Positions 1-8,062 of a stretch of 64,000 nt of DNA are shown in pieces. The stretch is from Faucicola osloensis_B. GTDB taxonomy: Bacteria; Pseudomonadota; Gammaproteobacteria; Pseudomonadales; Moraxellaceae. The position numbers and the translations under genes were made by a program. The stretch covers positions 248,001 to 312,000 of the forward strand of contig CAXORL010000001.1 in assembly GCA_964211495.1 (NCBI GenBank). Reading direction: 5' to 3'. The notes beneath the pieces were generated by a model that did not search any database, was not told the origin of the DNA, and saw only the letters and a program-made list of their open reading frames with translations. Position 1 is the stretch's first letter. Each line of letters opens with the position of its first letter.

Positions 1-789
1 GAGATGGCAAAAATGATGTCCTACTATGTCTCAGGTACCGTATTTGGGGGATTTTTAGGGCGCTTTATCTTGGGGCATTTAGAAGAGCTTATCGGCTGGG
101 AAAAAGGTTTTGTGTTTATGGGGGTATTGACGGTGCTAGGCGCTGCCTTAGTAGCTTGGTTATTACCGCGCTCACGTCATTTTCATGCCAATCCAAATTT
201 TACATCGGCGCTGCACATGCTAAGTAAACATGTGCGCAACCGTTATGTGGTGACCGCAGGACTGCTTGGCGCGTGCGTGTTGTTTTCATTAGTGGGCTGT
301 TTTACCTATGTTAATTTGCATTTGGCAGATGCCCCCTACAATCTATCGAGTGCAGGGCTTGCTAACATTTTTGCGGTGTATTTAATTGGGGTGGTGGTCA
401 CACCGATTGCAAGTAGTTTGATTGCCAAATACGGCGCTGCCCGTATGGTGCGCGTGGCCGTGTTGATTTCGATGATGGGTGTGCTGATGACACTGGCTGC
501 CCCTATTTCTTTGGTGATTGTGGCGCTTGCGGTGATGTCAACGGGGGTATTTATTACCCAATCGGCGACCATTACTTATATCGCGGTGAATGTCAAAGAA
601 GGGCGGTCGCTGGCATCAGGTCTATATTATATGGCGTACTACATCGGTGGTAGTATCGGGGCGTGGGCGTGTGGTCTGGCATATGCACAAGGCAAATGGC
701 TATATACAGTCTATACGCTGCTGGCTGTACAAGTCATCGCCTTACTGATTGCATTTTTTGGGTTAATTAAAACCCCAATCAAAAGATAA
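1..789 (+). CDS. MFS transporter, C-terminal part (cut by the window edge)
   Basis: This is the C-terminal portion (about 262 codons) of a major facilitator superfamily transporter of the inner membrane. The frame is open to base 1, so the true start lies outside the window. About seven hydrophobic segments are visible. The early stretch with Gly-rich 'SGTVFGGFLGRFI' and 'GRFILG' looks like the second-half repeat of a YnfM-type drug or metabolite exporter, and the chain ends in a short basic tail (KTPIKR). Substrate cannot be read from the sequence. The gene ends just before a strong bidirectional terminator shared with the convergent symporter gene. Confidence 0.85.
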   Translation, partial: EMAKMMSYYVSGTVFGGFLGRFILGHLEELIGWEKGFVFMGVLTVLGAALVAWLLPRSRHFHANPNFTSALHMLSKHVRNRYVVTAGLLGACVLFSLVGCFTYVNLHLADAPYNLSSAGLANIFAVYLIGVVVTPIASSLIAKYGAARMVRVAVLISMMGVLMTLAAPISLVIVALAVMSTGVFITQSATITYIAVNVKEGRSLASGLYYMAYYIGGSIGAWACGLAYAQGKWLYTVYTLLAVQVIALLIAFFGLIKTPIKR

Positions 790-800
790 TCATTCATCAC

Positions 801-835
801 AAAAATAAACCCCAGTTAATGGGGCTTATTTTTTT
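801..835. terminator. Bidirectional intrinsic terminator
   Basis: The stem AATAAaCCCCA / TGGGGcTTATT closes a 5-nt loop. An A-run lies on the left and a T-run on the right, so it can end transcripts from both the MFS gene (+) and the symporter gene (-). Confidence 0.85.
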
Positions 836-878
836 AACGGCTGTTAAGTGAAAGTATTAAAGCATTCACATATTAAAA

Positions 879-2372
879 TTAGGGTACAAAACGATCATGG
901 TTAGGATGTTCACCAAATTCTTTACGGTATTTGGCTGAAATTTCATCCCAAATAGGCGCATTGTGTACGCCATTGGCGCGCGCATCATAGATCGGATCTT
1001 TACCTTGTTTGACCTGTGCTTCATAATCGCGCAGTGCGGCAAACGCAGGTTTTTGCAAGAATAAGATACCAATGATATTTAGCCATGCCATCAAACCAAC
1101 GCCCAAGTCACCCAGTGCCCATGCCAAGTCGGCGGTTTTTAAGCAGCTATAAATTACCACAAATAAAATCACTACTTTGAGTACAGGGATTGCCCAATTT
1201 AGCTTTATGGTACGAGTGAGATAACGGATATTGGTTTCTGCAATATAGTAGTAAGCCATGATGGTAGTGAAGGCAAAGAAGAATAGCGCAATCGCTACAA
1301 ACACTGAGCCAAAACCTGGCATGATGTTTTCCATCGCAGTTTGAACGTAACCTGGACCTGCAGCAACGCCTTTAACCCCTTGATACAAGAAGGCTTCTTT
1401 GTTGGCAGGGTCTTGTACGTTGTACATACCAGTAATGATTAGCATGAAACCTGTCGCCGAACAAACAAATAGCGTATCGACATACACTGAAAACGCTTGC
1501 ACTAAGCCTTGTTTGGCTGGGTGTGACACATCAGCGGCTGCCGATGGGTGAGGACCTGTACCTTGACCTGCTTCATTTGAGTAAACGCCACGTTTCACAC
1601 CCCATTGGATGGCAAGACCCAACACAGCACCAAACGTAGAATCCATACCGAATGCAGAGCGGAAAATCAACGATAGCACTTCAGGTAATTGACCGATGTG
1701 CATGATAATGATAACAATCGCCACGATGATGTAAGCAAGTGCCATAAAAGGTACAATCAACTCAGCCGAGGAGGCAATACGCTTGACACCACCAAAGATG
1801 ATAAAGCCAAGTAGTGCTGCAATTATGGCGGCTGAAACGCTAGGTGCAACACCCAGTGAATTATTCATCGCTTCAGCAATCGAATTGGCCTGTACGCCTG
1901 GTAACAATAAACCACAGGCGGCGATTGCCGATATCGCAAATAATACCGCGTACCATTTTTGACCCAGCGCTTTTTCAAAATAATAGGCTGGACCACCGAT
2001 AAAAAAGCCTTTATCATCACGCTCTTTATAAATCTGCGCAAGCGTTGACTCAACGAATGCGGTACTTGCACCCAAGAACGCTACCATCCACATCCAAAAT
2101 AATGCACCAGGACCACCAAAAGTAATCGCCGTTGCCACACCGGCAATATTGCCTGTACCCACACGACCTGCGAGTGACATAGCGAGTGCTTGGAATGAGG
2201 ACACACCCTGATCGGTGCTTTTGCCGTCCATCAGCAATCGAATCATGCGACCAAAATGGCGCACTTGTAAAAAACGACCACGAATTGAAAAATATAAACC
2301 AACCAATAAACATAGATAGATTAATGCGGGACTCCATACCCAATCATTAATCGCATTGACAAAATCTTGCAT
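879..2372 (-). CDS. alsT: Alanine/glycine:cation symporter (AGCS family)
   Basis: Predicted sodium- or proton-coupled alanine/glycine importer of the inner membrane, 497 residues. The AGCS hallmarks are clear: GRVGTGNIAG at residues 69-78, the NEAGQGTGPHPSAAADVSHP motif in the middle, and about 11 hydrophobic helices. The ATG at 2372 is chosen because GGGAG sits 8-9 nt upstream; a GTG five codons earlier (2387) is the alternative. The C-terminal tail is hydrophilic. It is monocistronic, facing an MFS gene across a shared terminator. The substrate (alanine, glycine or D-alanine) is a family-level inference. Confidence 0.9.
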   Translation of the reverse strand: MQDFVNAINDWVWSPALIYLCLLVGLYFSIRGRFLQVRHFGRMIRLLMDGKSTDQGVSSFQALAMSLAGRVGTGNIAGVATAITFGGPGALFWMWMVAFLGASTAFVESTLAQIYKERDDKGFFIGGPAYYFEKALGQKWYAVLFAISAIAACGLLLPGVQANSIAEAMNNSLGVAPSVSAAIIAALLGFIIFGGVKRIASSAELIVPFMALAYIIVAIVIIIMHIGQLPEVLSLIFRSAFGMDSTFGAVLGLAIQWGVKRGVYSNEAGQGTGPHPSAAADVSHPAKQGLVQAFSVYVDTLFVCSATGFMLIITGMYNVQDPANKEAFLYQGVKGVAAGPGYVQTAMENIMPGFGSVFVAIALFFFAFTTIMAYYYIAETNIRYLTRTIKLNWAIPVLKVVILFVVIYSCLKTADLAWALGDLGVGLMAWLNIIGILFLQKPAFAALRDYEAQVKQGKDPIYDARANGVHNAPIWDEISAKYRKEFGEHPNHDRFVP

Positions 2373-2587
2373 TACCTTATCTCCCACTACCGTAGAAAGC
2401 TAAAATCCCCTAGGATTTTTGACTATTTGCCAACTGTTTAATTTATAGAAACGATAATCTATCACCCAATAAAAGTTTCTATAAACTTGCTGAATTATTA
2501 CAGTTTCCTTATCTTATAAGAAAAAATTGGTTTTGCAAATGGTAATGATAAAAATTGGCGATAAATAATGCGATAAAAAGTGATTGA

Positions 2588-3286
2588 CTAACCTGTTTTT
2601 ACCCCAAACATTTCACCGATAAGGTTGGTAGTAACCAACGCGACAATGCCCCAAATGACCACCCGTACAATGGCAGGGAAAATTTTGGCACCCCCCAAAT
2701 ACGCCGATAACCAGCCCAAAACTGCCAATCCTATCAAGGTCACTGTGCCCAAACCGCCGACCAAATATTGCTTTGGTAACAGCCAAATACACAGCACCGG
2801 TAGCAGCGCCCCTGTGATGAAGGATAAAGCCGATGCCACGGCTGCCTGTAGGGGATTGGCGGATGCGGTATCGGTAAGTCCAATTTCATCGCGTGCGTGC
2901 GCTTCTAGGGCATTGTGAGCAGTGAGCGCTACCGCAACATCATGTGCCATAGCAGGGGTTAAGCCGCGCTGAACATAAATATGCGTTAGTTCTTTTAACT
3001 CGCGGTCTGAATTGTGCTCAAGTTCATAGGCCTCTTTTGCCAAGTCGGCTTTTTCGGTGTCGGCTTGCGAAGAGACGGAGACATATTCGCCCGCTGCCAT
3101 ACTAATTGCGCCAGCAATCAGCGAGGCCACCCCTGTCAACAGCAAGGTGTGACTGTCCACTCGCGCTGCCGCAACCCCCATCAATAGACTAGCAGTGGAA
3201 ATCAAACCATCGTTGGCGCCGAGCACGGTTGCGCGAAGCCAGTTGTTGCGATTACTAAAATGCGGTTCATGATGTGCTGAATACAT
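2588..3286 (-). CDS. VIT1/CCC1-type iron or manganese transporter
   Basis: A 232-residue membrane protein of the VIT1/CCC1 family, which exports or sequesters Fe2+ or Mn2+. The N-terminus carries the family motif WLRATVLGANDGLISTASL, followed by a segment with AAGEYVSVSSQADTEKADL and a charged cytoplasmic stretch rich in Glu and His (ELEHNSDRELKELTH) that matches the metal-binding loop region. Two to three hydrophobic helices close the chain. The SD is GAGGGC, about 6 nt before the ATG. It stands alone between the symporter and the GTPase operon. Metal specificity is not readable. Confidence 0.88.
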   Translation of the reverse strand: MYSAHHEPHFSNRNNWLRATVLGANDGLISTASLLMGVAAARVDSHTLLLTGVASLIAGAISMAAGEYVSVSSQADTEKADLAKEAYELEHNSDRELKELTHIYVQRGLTPAMAHDVAVALTAHNALEAHARDEIGLTDTASANPLQAAVASALSFITGALLPVLCIWLLPKQYLVGGLGTVTLIGLAVLGWLSAYLGGAKIFPAIVRVVIWGIVALVTTNLIGEMFGVKTG

Positions 3287-3455
3287 GGTCTTGCCCTCAA
3301 AAACAAAAAAATTGACATAAATTAAAAGATAGATTAAAAGGTAAACATAACAAAATTAGCTTAATAAATTCTTATAATGGACTTAACAAATAATAGGCTT
3401 AACAAGGCTAGATAATTTTCAGCCAAGTTTTTTATCATGGTTGTAGATTGATAAG

Positions 3456-5000
3456 TCAGCGTCTTAGTTGGCGTGATAGTTGCCAAGCTGCCTCATCGCG
3501 CAGCTCATGCGACTGCTTGGCAGACACAGTGGCTTGTCTGCCTGTGTTAAGCGATGACCATTCGGGCTTACCACGCGCTTTTTTGAGCAAACTTGGCAAT
3601 CTATCAACTGACCAAGGCGCGAGCGATTGGTTCGCCATGATGCTATCAGTCGCCGCATGACCGCGATGGCGTAGTGCAGTCAGTAAATCCATTGCTCTAG
3701 TTGCCAGTAAGGTCAGGGTAGCAGGGTCTATGTGCAGCCGTTTGACACCGCTGATTTTGTCGGCAATCGCGCTAGTGTTTGACAGTAAGCCACCTGCCAA
3801 ACCACCAAGCGCCGTACCCAGTCCCAGTGACGTGCCAAGGGTGGCGACATCAATACCCAGTCCAATCAGCGCGCCTGCCGCTGCACCGCCTGTGGTACGA
3901 ATCCCATAATTGGCTAGTACCTCTTTATCAAACGGATCGCGGCGATATTCAGTCAGTTCAAGCGGTGTGGTGGTGACGGTATTGTCATAAAATTTATACA
4001 GGTTTAACAGTTCGTCTTGCATACTGCGTTCAGCTTGGCGTACTTTTTCTTGCATTTTTTGTAAGGTAGGCAGCGGATCATCCTCCTCATGAATGGTTTC
4101 AACAAAGGCGGCAACGTTTAATAAAAAATGCGCAATGATAATATTGGCATCATCGTACAAATCATCCCAGTCGGCTTTACGACGCTCGATTAGCTGTTTG
4201 ATAATTTCAGGTTGTATCAGCATGGTTTCTAAGTTTTGCCACAGTTTGATTTCATCATCAAACTCAAACGCCACTGAGTCAAACCGCGTAGATACATGCA
4301 AGTTGCGGCGCGCGAGCATCTGCTGCCACTCATTGATATTGCTATCTTGACCCTTAGTAAAGTTAAATACGGGCATGACGGGGATGGCTGACCATGACAG
4401 CACCGTCAACTCATCTTTATATTTGCCGAGCACAGGCTCACGCGCATCAATCACATAGACAGCCATGTCACTGGCAATCAGCTGACGAATGACCTTGGCT
4501 TCTTGGCTAAATTCGTCTTGCGCAGGCGCACTTGCCAAAAATTGCTGTAACCGCTCCACACCGTCACGGCGGGCAGCGGTGTTGTCTTCTAACCAATCAA
4601 GTAGCCCTGACGCATCTTCTAGACCTGGCGTGTCATACAGTGCCACCAAGCCTTGCCCCGTTTGGCTGTCATTGATCATGGCTTTTTCCACATGGCGGGT
4701 AGTGGCAGGCGCATTTTTGACTTCGCCAAAGTACATATCACGCAACAGGGTGCGTAGTAGCGAAGTTTTACCGGTATTGGTATGCCCCACGACCGCCAAT
4801 TTTAACGCTTCATTTTCGCCAATGCTGATTTTGCGGCTGGGATAGGGGGTTTGTTCAGCTTGGGCTAATGCATGATTGGTTGGCTGCGTAGCGATGTCGG
4901 TGCTTGGATGGGTCGTGCTGTCAACCACCGTCGCTGGTAAATAATCCTTGGTTAAATCAATTGTCAATTTTTCTTGGGTGGTTATGTCTTTGTTATCCAT
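3456..5000 (-). CDS. GTPase with C-terminal DUF3482 domain
   Basis: A 514-residue Era/TrmE-like GTPase fused to a DUF3482 region. The G1 P-loop GHTNTGKTS is at residues 72-80 and the G3 DTPG at 123-126. Where G4 NKxD is expected there is NFTKG (213-217), so base recognition is non-canonical. The second half is helical and acidic/basic, with a glycine-zipper stretch at 371-407 (GGAAAGALIG...GLAGGLLS) that could insert into a membrane. It is the last gene of a four-gene operon. SD AAGG precedes the ATG. DUF3482 GTPases are known to sit beside DUF2868 genes; the function is unknown. A dynamin-like membrane role is inference only. Confidence 0.88.
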   Translation of the reverse strand: MDNKDITTQEKLTIDLTKDYLPATVVDSTTHPSTDIATQPTNHALAQAEQTPYPSRKISIGENEALKLAVVGHTNTGKTSLLRTLLRDMYFGEVKNAPATTRHVEKAMINDSQTGQGLVALYDTPGLEDASGLLDWLEDNTAARRDGVERLQQFLASAPAQDEFSQEAKVIRQLIASDMAVYVIDAREPVLGKYKDELTVLSWSAIPVMPVFNFTKGQDSNINEWQQMLARRNLHVSTRFDSVAFEFDDEIKLWQNLETMLIQPEIIKQLIERRKADWDDLYDDANIIIAHFLLNVAAFVETIHEEDDPLPTLQKMQEKVRQAERSMQDELLNLYKFYDNTVTTTPLELTEYRRDPFDKEVLANYGIRTTGGAAAGALIGLGIDVATLGTSLGLGTALGGLAGGLLSNTSAIADKISGVKRLHIDPATLTLLATRAMDLLTALRHRGHAATDSIMANQSLAPWSVDRLPSLLKKARGKPEWSSLNTGRQATVSAKQSHELRDEAAWQLSRQLRR

Positions 5001-5031
5001 TATTTGTTAACCTTTATATATTCAGCGCGAG

Positions 5032-5589
5032 CTATTTTTGGCAAGTTCTTTTGGCAAGTTCTAAGGCATGGGTGACATGATTGAAGGCAGTTTGGGTCAG
5101 TGGATGTGCCAGCCAATCATCAAAACTATGGGCAACATCGTCGGTGTTTTCGCTACTATCTTCTGCCAGTTGGTCATAATAATCTAAATAGCCTTCAGCA
5201 GTTAAAATCACCCAACCATCACTCACTGCAGATTTTTCTTCCATGGCTGTCAAAGACAGATAAAACCCAAGCATATCAAGCATCAGCAAAATCGCGTCAC
5301 TGGTGCTATGTGGATAGCTATCGCCCATAGCAAACATGATGTCATCGAGCGCATTTAGCGCCTGTTCGATGCTATCGGTTTGCCAAGTTTGAGTGTTTAT
5401 GATGTCAAACAGGGCTTGATAATGCGGCTTTTCACTGTCAAGTTCATTGTCAAGCCAATCGGCTGGTAGATTTTGAACGAATTGACGCAGTAGATTTTGC
5501 ACAAAAGCGCTTTGCGCTGCGAGCGTAAGCTGTGAAGCAGTCTGGGCAATGCTATTAATCACATCGGCATAGCTTGTCGTGGCATTCAT
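5032..5589 (-). CDS. Hypothetical protein, 185 residues, in GTPase operon
   Basis: An acidic, mostly helical, soluble protein starting MNATTSYADV. It is not assigned to any family. The start at 5589 is chosen because it follows the DUF2868 stop by 2 nt and has AAGAGA upstream; an in-frame upstream extension to 5643 lies inside the neighbouring gene. No signal peptide or membrane segment is seen. Asp/Glu-rich patches occur near the middle and before the C-terminus (ENTDDVAHSFDDW). The last residues are encoded by a 13-bp tandem duplication that brings the stop codon into frame, so the C-terminus is probably strain-variable. Tight spacing implies co-translation with DUF2868 and the GTPase. Confidence 0.75.
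   Translation of the reverse strand: MNATTSYADVINSIAQTASQLTLAAQSAFVQNLLRQFVQNLPADWLDNELDSEKPHYQALFDIINTQTWQTDSIEQALNALDDIMFAMGDSYPHSTSDAILLMLDMLGFYLSLTAMEEKSAVSDGWVILTAEGYLDYYDQLAEDSSENTDDVAHSFDDWLAHPLTQTAFNHVTHALELAKRTCQK
5036..5061. repeat. Perfect 13-bp tandem duplication at gene end
   Basis: The unit TTTTGGCAAGTTC occurs twice with no gap (5036-5048 and 5049-5061), just before the TAG stop (5032-5034) of the 185-residue operon gene. Because 13 is not a multiple of 3, copy number decides the terminal residues and the stop position. Confidence 0.9.
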
Positions 5590-5591
5590 GG

Positions 5592-6941
5592 TTAATTTTC
5601 TCTTACTAAAGCAATTTGGCGTTCTGCCAACGCCGTTTCCCATTGTAGTTGACGGGCTTTGATGGTTTCAATTTCGCTTGGGCTCGGCAGGTAGCCTTGA
5701 TTGGCATTGAGCAGTTGCACAATCATACCGCCTTTTGCCGTGCTTGCAATATTATCGAGTTTTCGCAGGGTGCCACGGTCGGGGAGTGCGAGATTGGAGA
5801 TACCGACGAGCACTTGAACAGGGTTGCTTTGAAGGTAGGCAATCAGTTTTTCCAAGTCATCACGATCATCGATACGCCCAAAGTTTTGCGCAGCCATGCC
5901 GACGGTTTTGGCATACCATTGCGGGTTGGCTTGCGGGTATTCGAGCAACACGGCGAGTTTATTGGCTAGGCTGATTTGCGCAGTGGGCGCGATAGGTTTT
6001 TGCTCAGCAGGGCTGTCATCGGGGTCAATCACTTTGCGCTGCCAAAAATCGATAATTTTTTGATAGTACGGCTGTTTGATATCAAGTTTCATACGGCTTG
6101 AGCGTACCATCATCAGGCAACATAGCCATGCGAGCAAACGTGGCACGATACCGTACATCAGTAGGCTACCGATTAATAACATCGCCCAGCGAAACGAAAT
6201 CATCTGTGGCGTGGTTTCAGGATTCATCTGCGCGGTGATAATATCTTGCGCCGTTGGCGTAGGAAAGCCTACCCAATGGGGGAGCCAAGACATCAGCTTG
6301 ACCACTTCTACCACGTTGCTGTCTTGCAGTAGGGTTGATTCCCACACAAAATTATAATTTTTGACCAATAACAATAGAACTAATGATACCAACATCCCCG
6401 ATAGACTGGCTAACCAAAACTGGTGGCTGATACGACTGATGTACCATTTGGTACCAGCGTGATTAAGCTGGTCTTGATATAGCTCGACTGCTGTTTGGGT
6501 GACAACATCTCTGCCACGCACTAGGGCTGCCGGGGTAAAAAAAGCACCAAAAAAACTGGGTTTGTTGCGCGGTGAGAACAGCATCCAACCGAGCCAAACC
6601 AGCAAAATAATGGTATTAAACCCTAATAAACTGGCTAGCACATAAAAAAAGTTCACCACCTGCGCTTGCATCAAACCAAATAACGCGACAAAGCCCAAAA
6701 TAAACCACAGGACGGTCAATCCCCAAATCACGCCATTGACGCGGGTGTCAATGGTGGTGAGCAACTGCGCAAGTTTACCGTCATTATCAATGCGTGTGGC
6801 ACGGCGGCGCAATTTGCTCAGCGGTTCGCCCGACTCATGTTGTAGTTTTTCAGTGATAAGGATAGGGTCGGCGGCAAAAATATGGTTTTTTTCTTCTAGC
6901 CTGCGCACCAGTTCGGTCAGTTGGTCTTGGTTTGCGTACAT
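5592..6941 (-). CDS. DUF2868 membrane protein
   Basis: A 449-residue inner-membrane protein of the DUF2868 family. Hydrophobic helices lie at about residues 71-92, 98-121, 176-193 and 251-277. Between them are the family-typical segments YISRISHQFW (about 167-176) and WVGFPTPT (about 223-230). The N-terminal 70 residues and C-terminal 170 residues are soluble; the latter contain a Gly/Asn stretch followed by a possible Rossmann-like region (VQVLVGISNLALPDRGT). It starts 1 nt after the DUF815 gene and has GGAAAA as SD. DUF2868 and DUF3482 proteins co-occur, which suggests the membrane protein and GTPase act together. The biochemical role is unknown. Confidence 0.87.
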   Translation of the reverse strand: MYANQDQLTELVRRLEEKNHIFAADPILITEKLQHESGEPLSKLRRRATRIDNDGKLAQLLTTIDTRVNGVIWGLTVLWFILGFVALFGLMQAQVVNFFYVLASLLGFNTIILLVWLGWMLFSPRNKPSFFGAFFTPAALVRGRDVVTQTAVELYQDQLNHAGTKWYISRISHQFWLASLSGMLVSLVLLLLVKNYNFVWESTLLQDSNVVEVVKLMSWLPHWVGFPTPTAQDIITAQMNPETTPQMISFRWAMLLIGSLLMYGIVPRLLAWLCCLMMVRSSRMKLDIKQPYYQKIIDFWQRKVIDPDDSPAEQKPIAPTAQISLANKLAVLLEYPQANPQWYAKTVGMAAQNFGRIDDRDDLEKLIAYLQSNPVQVLVGISNLALPDRGTLRKLDNIASTAKGGMIVQLLNANQGYLPSPSEIETIKARQLQWETALAERQIALVREN

Positions 6942-6942
6942 G

Positions 6943-7848
6943 TTAATTTTCCAACCCTTTCATCCCAATAAAATACCGACTAAACTGATAAGCCACGCGC
7001 CCAGAGCGACCACCACGCTCACTGGCAAAGCGCAAGGCAGCGGCTTTTGCTTCCTCATCAAAGGGCAAACTTGCTTGCGCCAAATAATGCGCACAAATAT
7101 CCAAATACACAGGCTGAGTCATCGGATGAAAGGACAGCCACAGCCCAAAGCGGTCAGACAACGACACGGTTTCATCAATCGTCTCATACGGATTGACTTC
7201 ATCGGTTTGCCCATTATAAATGCTCACATTGTCTTTCATCAGTTGCGGTAATAGATGACGGCGGTTACTGGTCGCATAGACCAGTAGCTTGTCTTGCTCG
7301 CTGTCTAGCGCGCCATCGAGCACACTTTTGAGCGTGCGATAATTCTCATCTTGTCCATTGAACGCTAAGTCATCACAGTACACCACATAATGACAGCCAT
7401 GATTGGGGTGGGCTGTATGAAGGTCTCGTACCGCTTGGCGAATCGGCTCTAACATCACCAAATCATCTCGTGACACTTCGATAATACGAAGACCATCCGC
7501 TTTATATTGATTGAGCAATGCCCGAATGAGCGAGGATTTTCCTGCGCCACGCGTGCCTGTCATGAGTACATGATTGGCAGGTAAGCCTGCTAAATATTGG
7601 CGTGTGTTTTGAACCAGTTTATTTTTTTGCACCTCAATACCAAGCAAATCATCCAACGTCAATCGCAAATCTACGGTTAAAGGCACCAGTTCACCGCTGC
7701 CCGTGCGGCTATTGGGTTGCCAGCGGTAGGCAAGCACGCTTGGGTCAAGTTGTATGGGCTTGGGCAGCTGCGCCTGTAAAAATTGGGTGAGTAAGTGTTC
7801 TAAATGAGCTGGTAAACTAAGATTAGCGGGTAGATTAAGTTGCGACAT
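6943..7848 (-). CDS. DUF815 AAA-type ATPase
   Basis: A 301-residue ATP-binding protein of the DUF815 family (AAA fold). Walker A GTRGAGKSS is at residues 98-106, Walker B YVVYCDD at about 154-160, and a sensor-like YATSNRRHL lies near residue 195. A C-terminal lid with SERGGRSGRVA follows. It is the first gene of the four-gene minus-strand operon and has AGAAG upstream of the ATG. DUF815 proteins are usually annotated only as putative ATPases. The 1-nt spacing to DUF2868 indicates a shared mRNA. Pairing an AAA ATPase with a membrane protein and a GTPase suggests a membrane remodelling or assembly role (inference). Confidence 0.88.
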   Translation of the reverse strand: MSQLNLPANLSLPAHLEHLLTQFLQAQLPKPIQLDPSVLAYRWQPNSRTGSGELVPLTVDLRLTLDDLLGIEVQKNKLVQNTRQYLAGLPANHVLMTGTRGAGKSSLIRALLNQYKADGLRIIEVSRDDLVMLEPIRQAVRDLHTAHPNHGCHYVVYCDDLAFNGQDENYRTLKSVLDGALDSEQDKLLVYATSNRRHLLPQLMKDNVSIYNGQTDEVNPYETIDETVSLSDRFGLWLSFHPMTQPVYLDICAHYLAQASLPFDEEAKAAALRFASERGGRSGRVAYQFSRYFIGMKGLEN

Positions 7849-7963
7849 ACAAAGGTTCTTCTGAGTGATTTGTAAGTGATTGGTTTTTAAATGAGTAGTT
7901 TTTAAGCAATTTTGCGGTATTTAATCCGTATGATAGCAAAACTCCGTTAGATTACCCATTATC

Positions 7964-8005
7964 TTTGTAAACACGGTAGCATAACACTGGCTTTTTGTTT
8001 ACAAA
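7964..8005. promoter_or_regulatory. Inverted repeat in divergent promoter region
   Basis: TTTGTAAAC (7964-7972) and GTTTACAAA (7997-8005) form perfect 9-bp arms 24 nt apart, between the DUF815 operon and the divergent lipoprotein gene. This could be a regulator site; the regulator is unknown. Confidence 0.4.
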
Positions 8006-8035
8006 AAAAATCAATTCAGTTATAAAGATAGGCTC

Positions 8036-8041
8036 TATAAT
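8036..8041 (+). promoter_or_regulatory. Candidate -10 element of the lipoprotein gene
   Basis: A consensus TATAAT lies 22 nt before the ATG, with AAGGAAG as SD at 8053-8058. No good -35 is seen at 17 nt, so activator dependence is possible. Confidence 0.45.
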
Positions 8042-8062
8042 AAAATTTGTTAAGGAAGCTCA

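Noticed and set aside
6736..7251. Plus-strand open frame opposite the DUF815/DUF2868 junction
   Set aside because: Overlaps two well-supported minus-strand genes and has no family resemblance.
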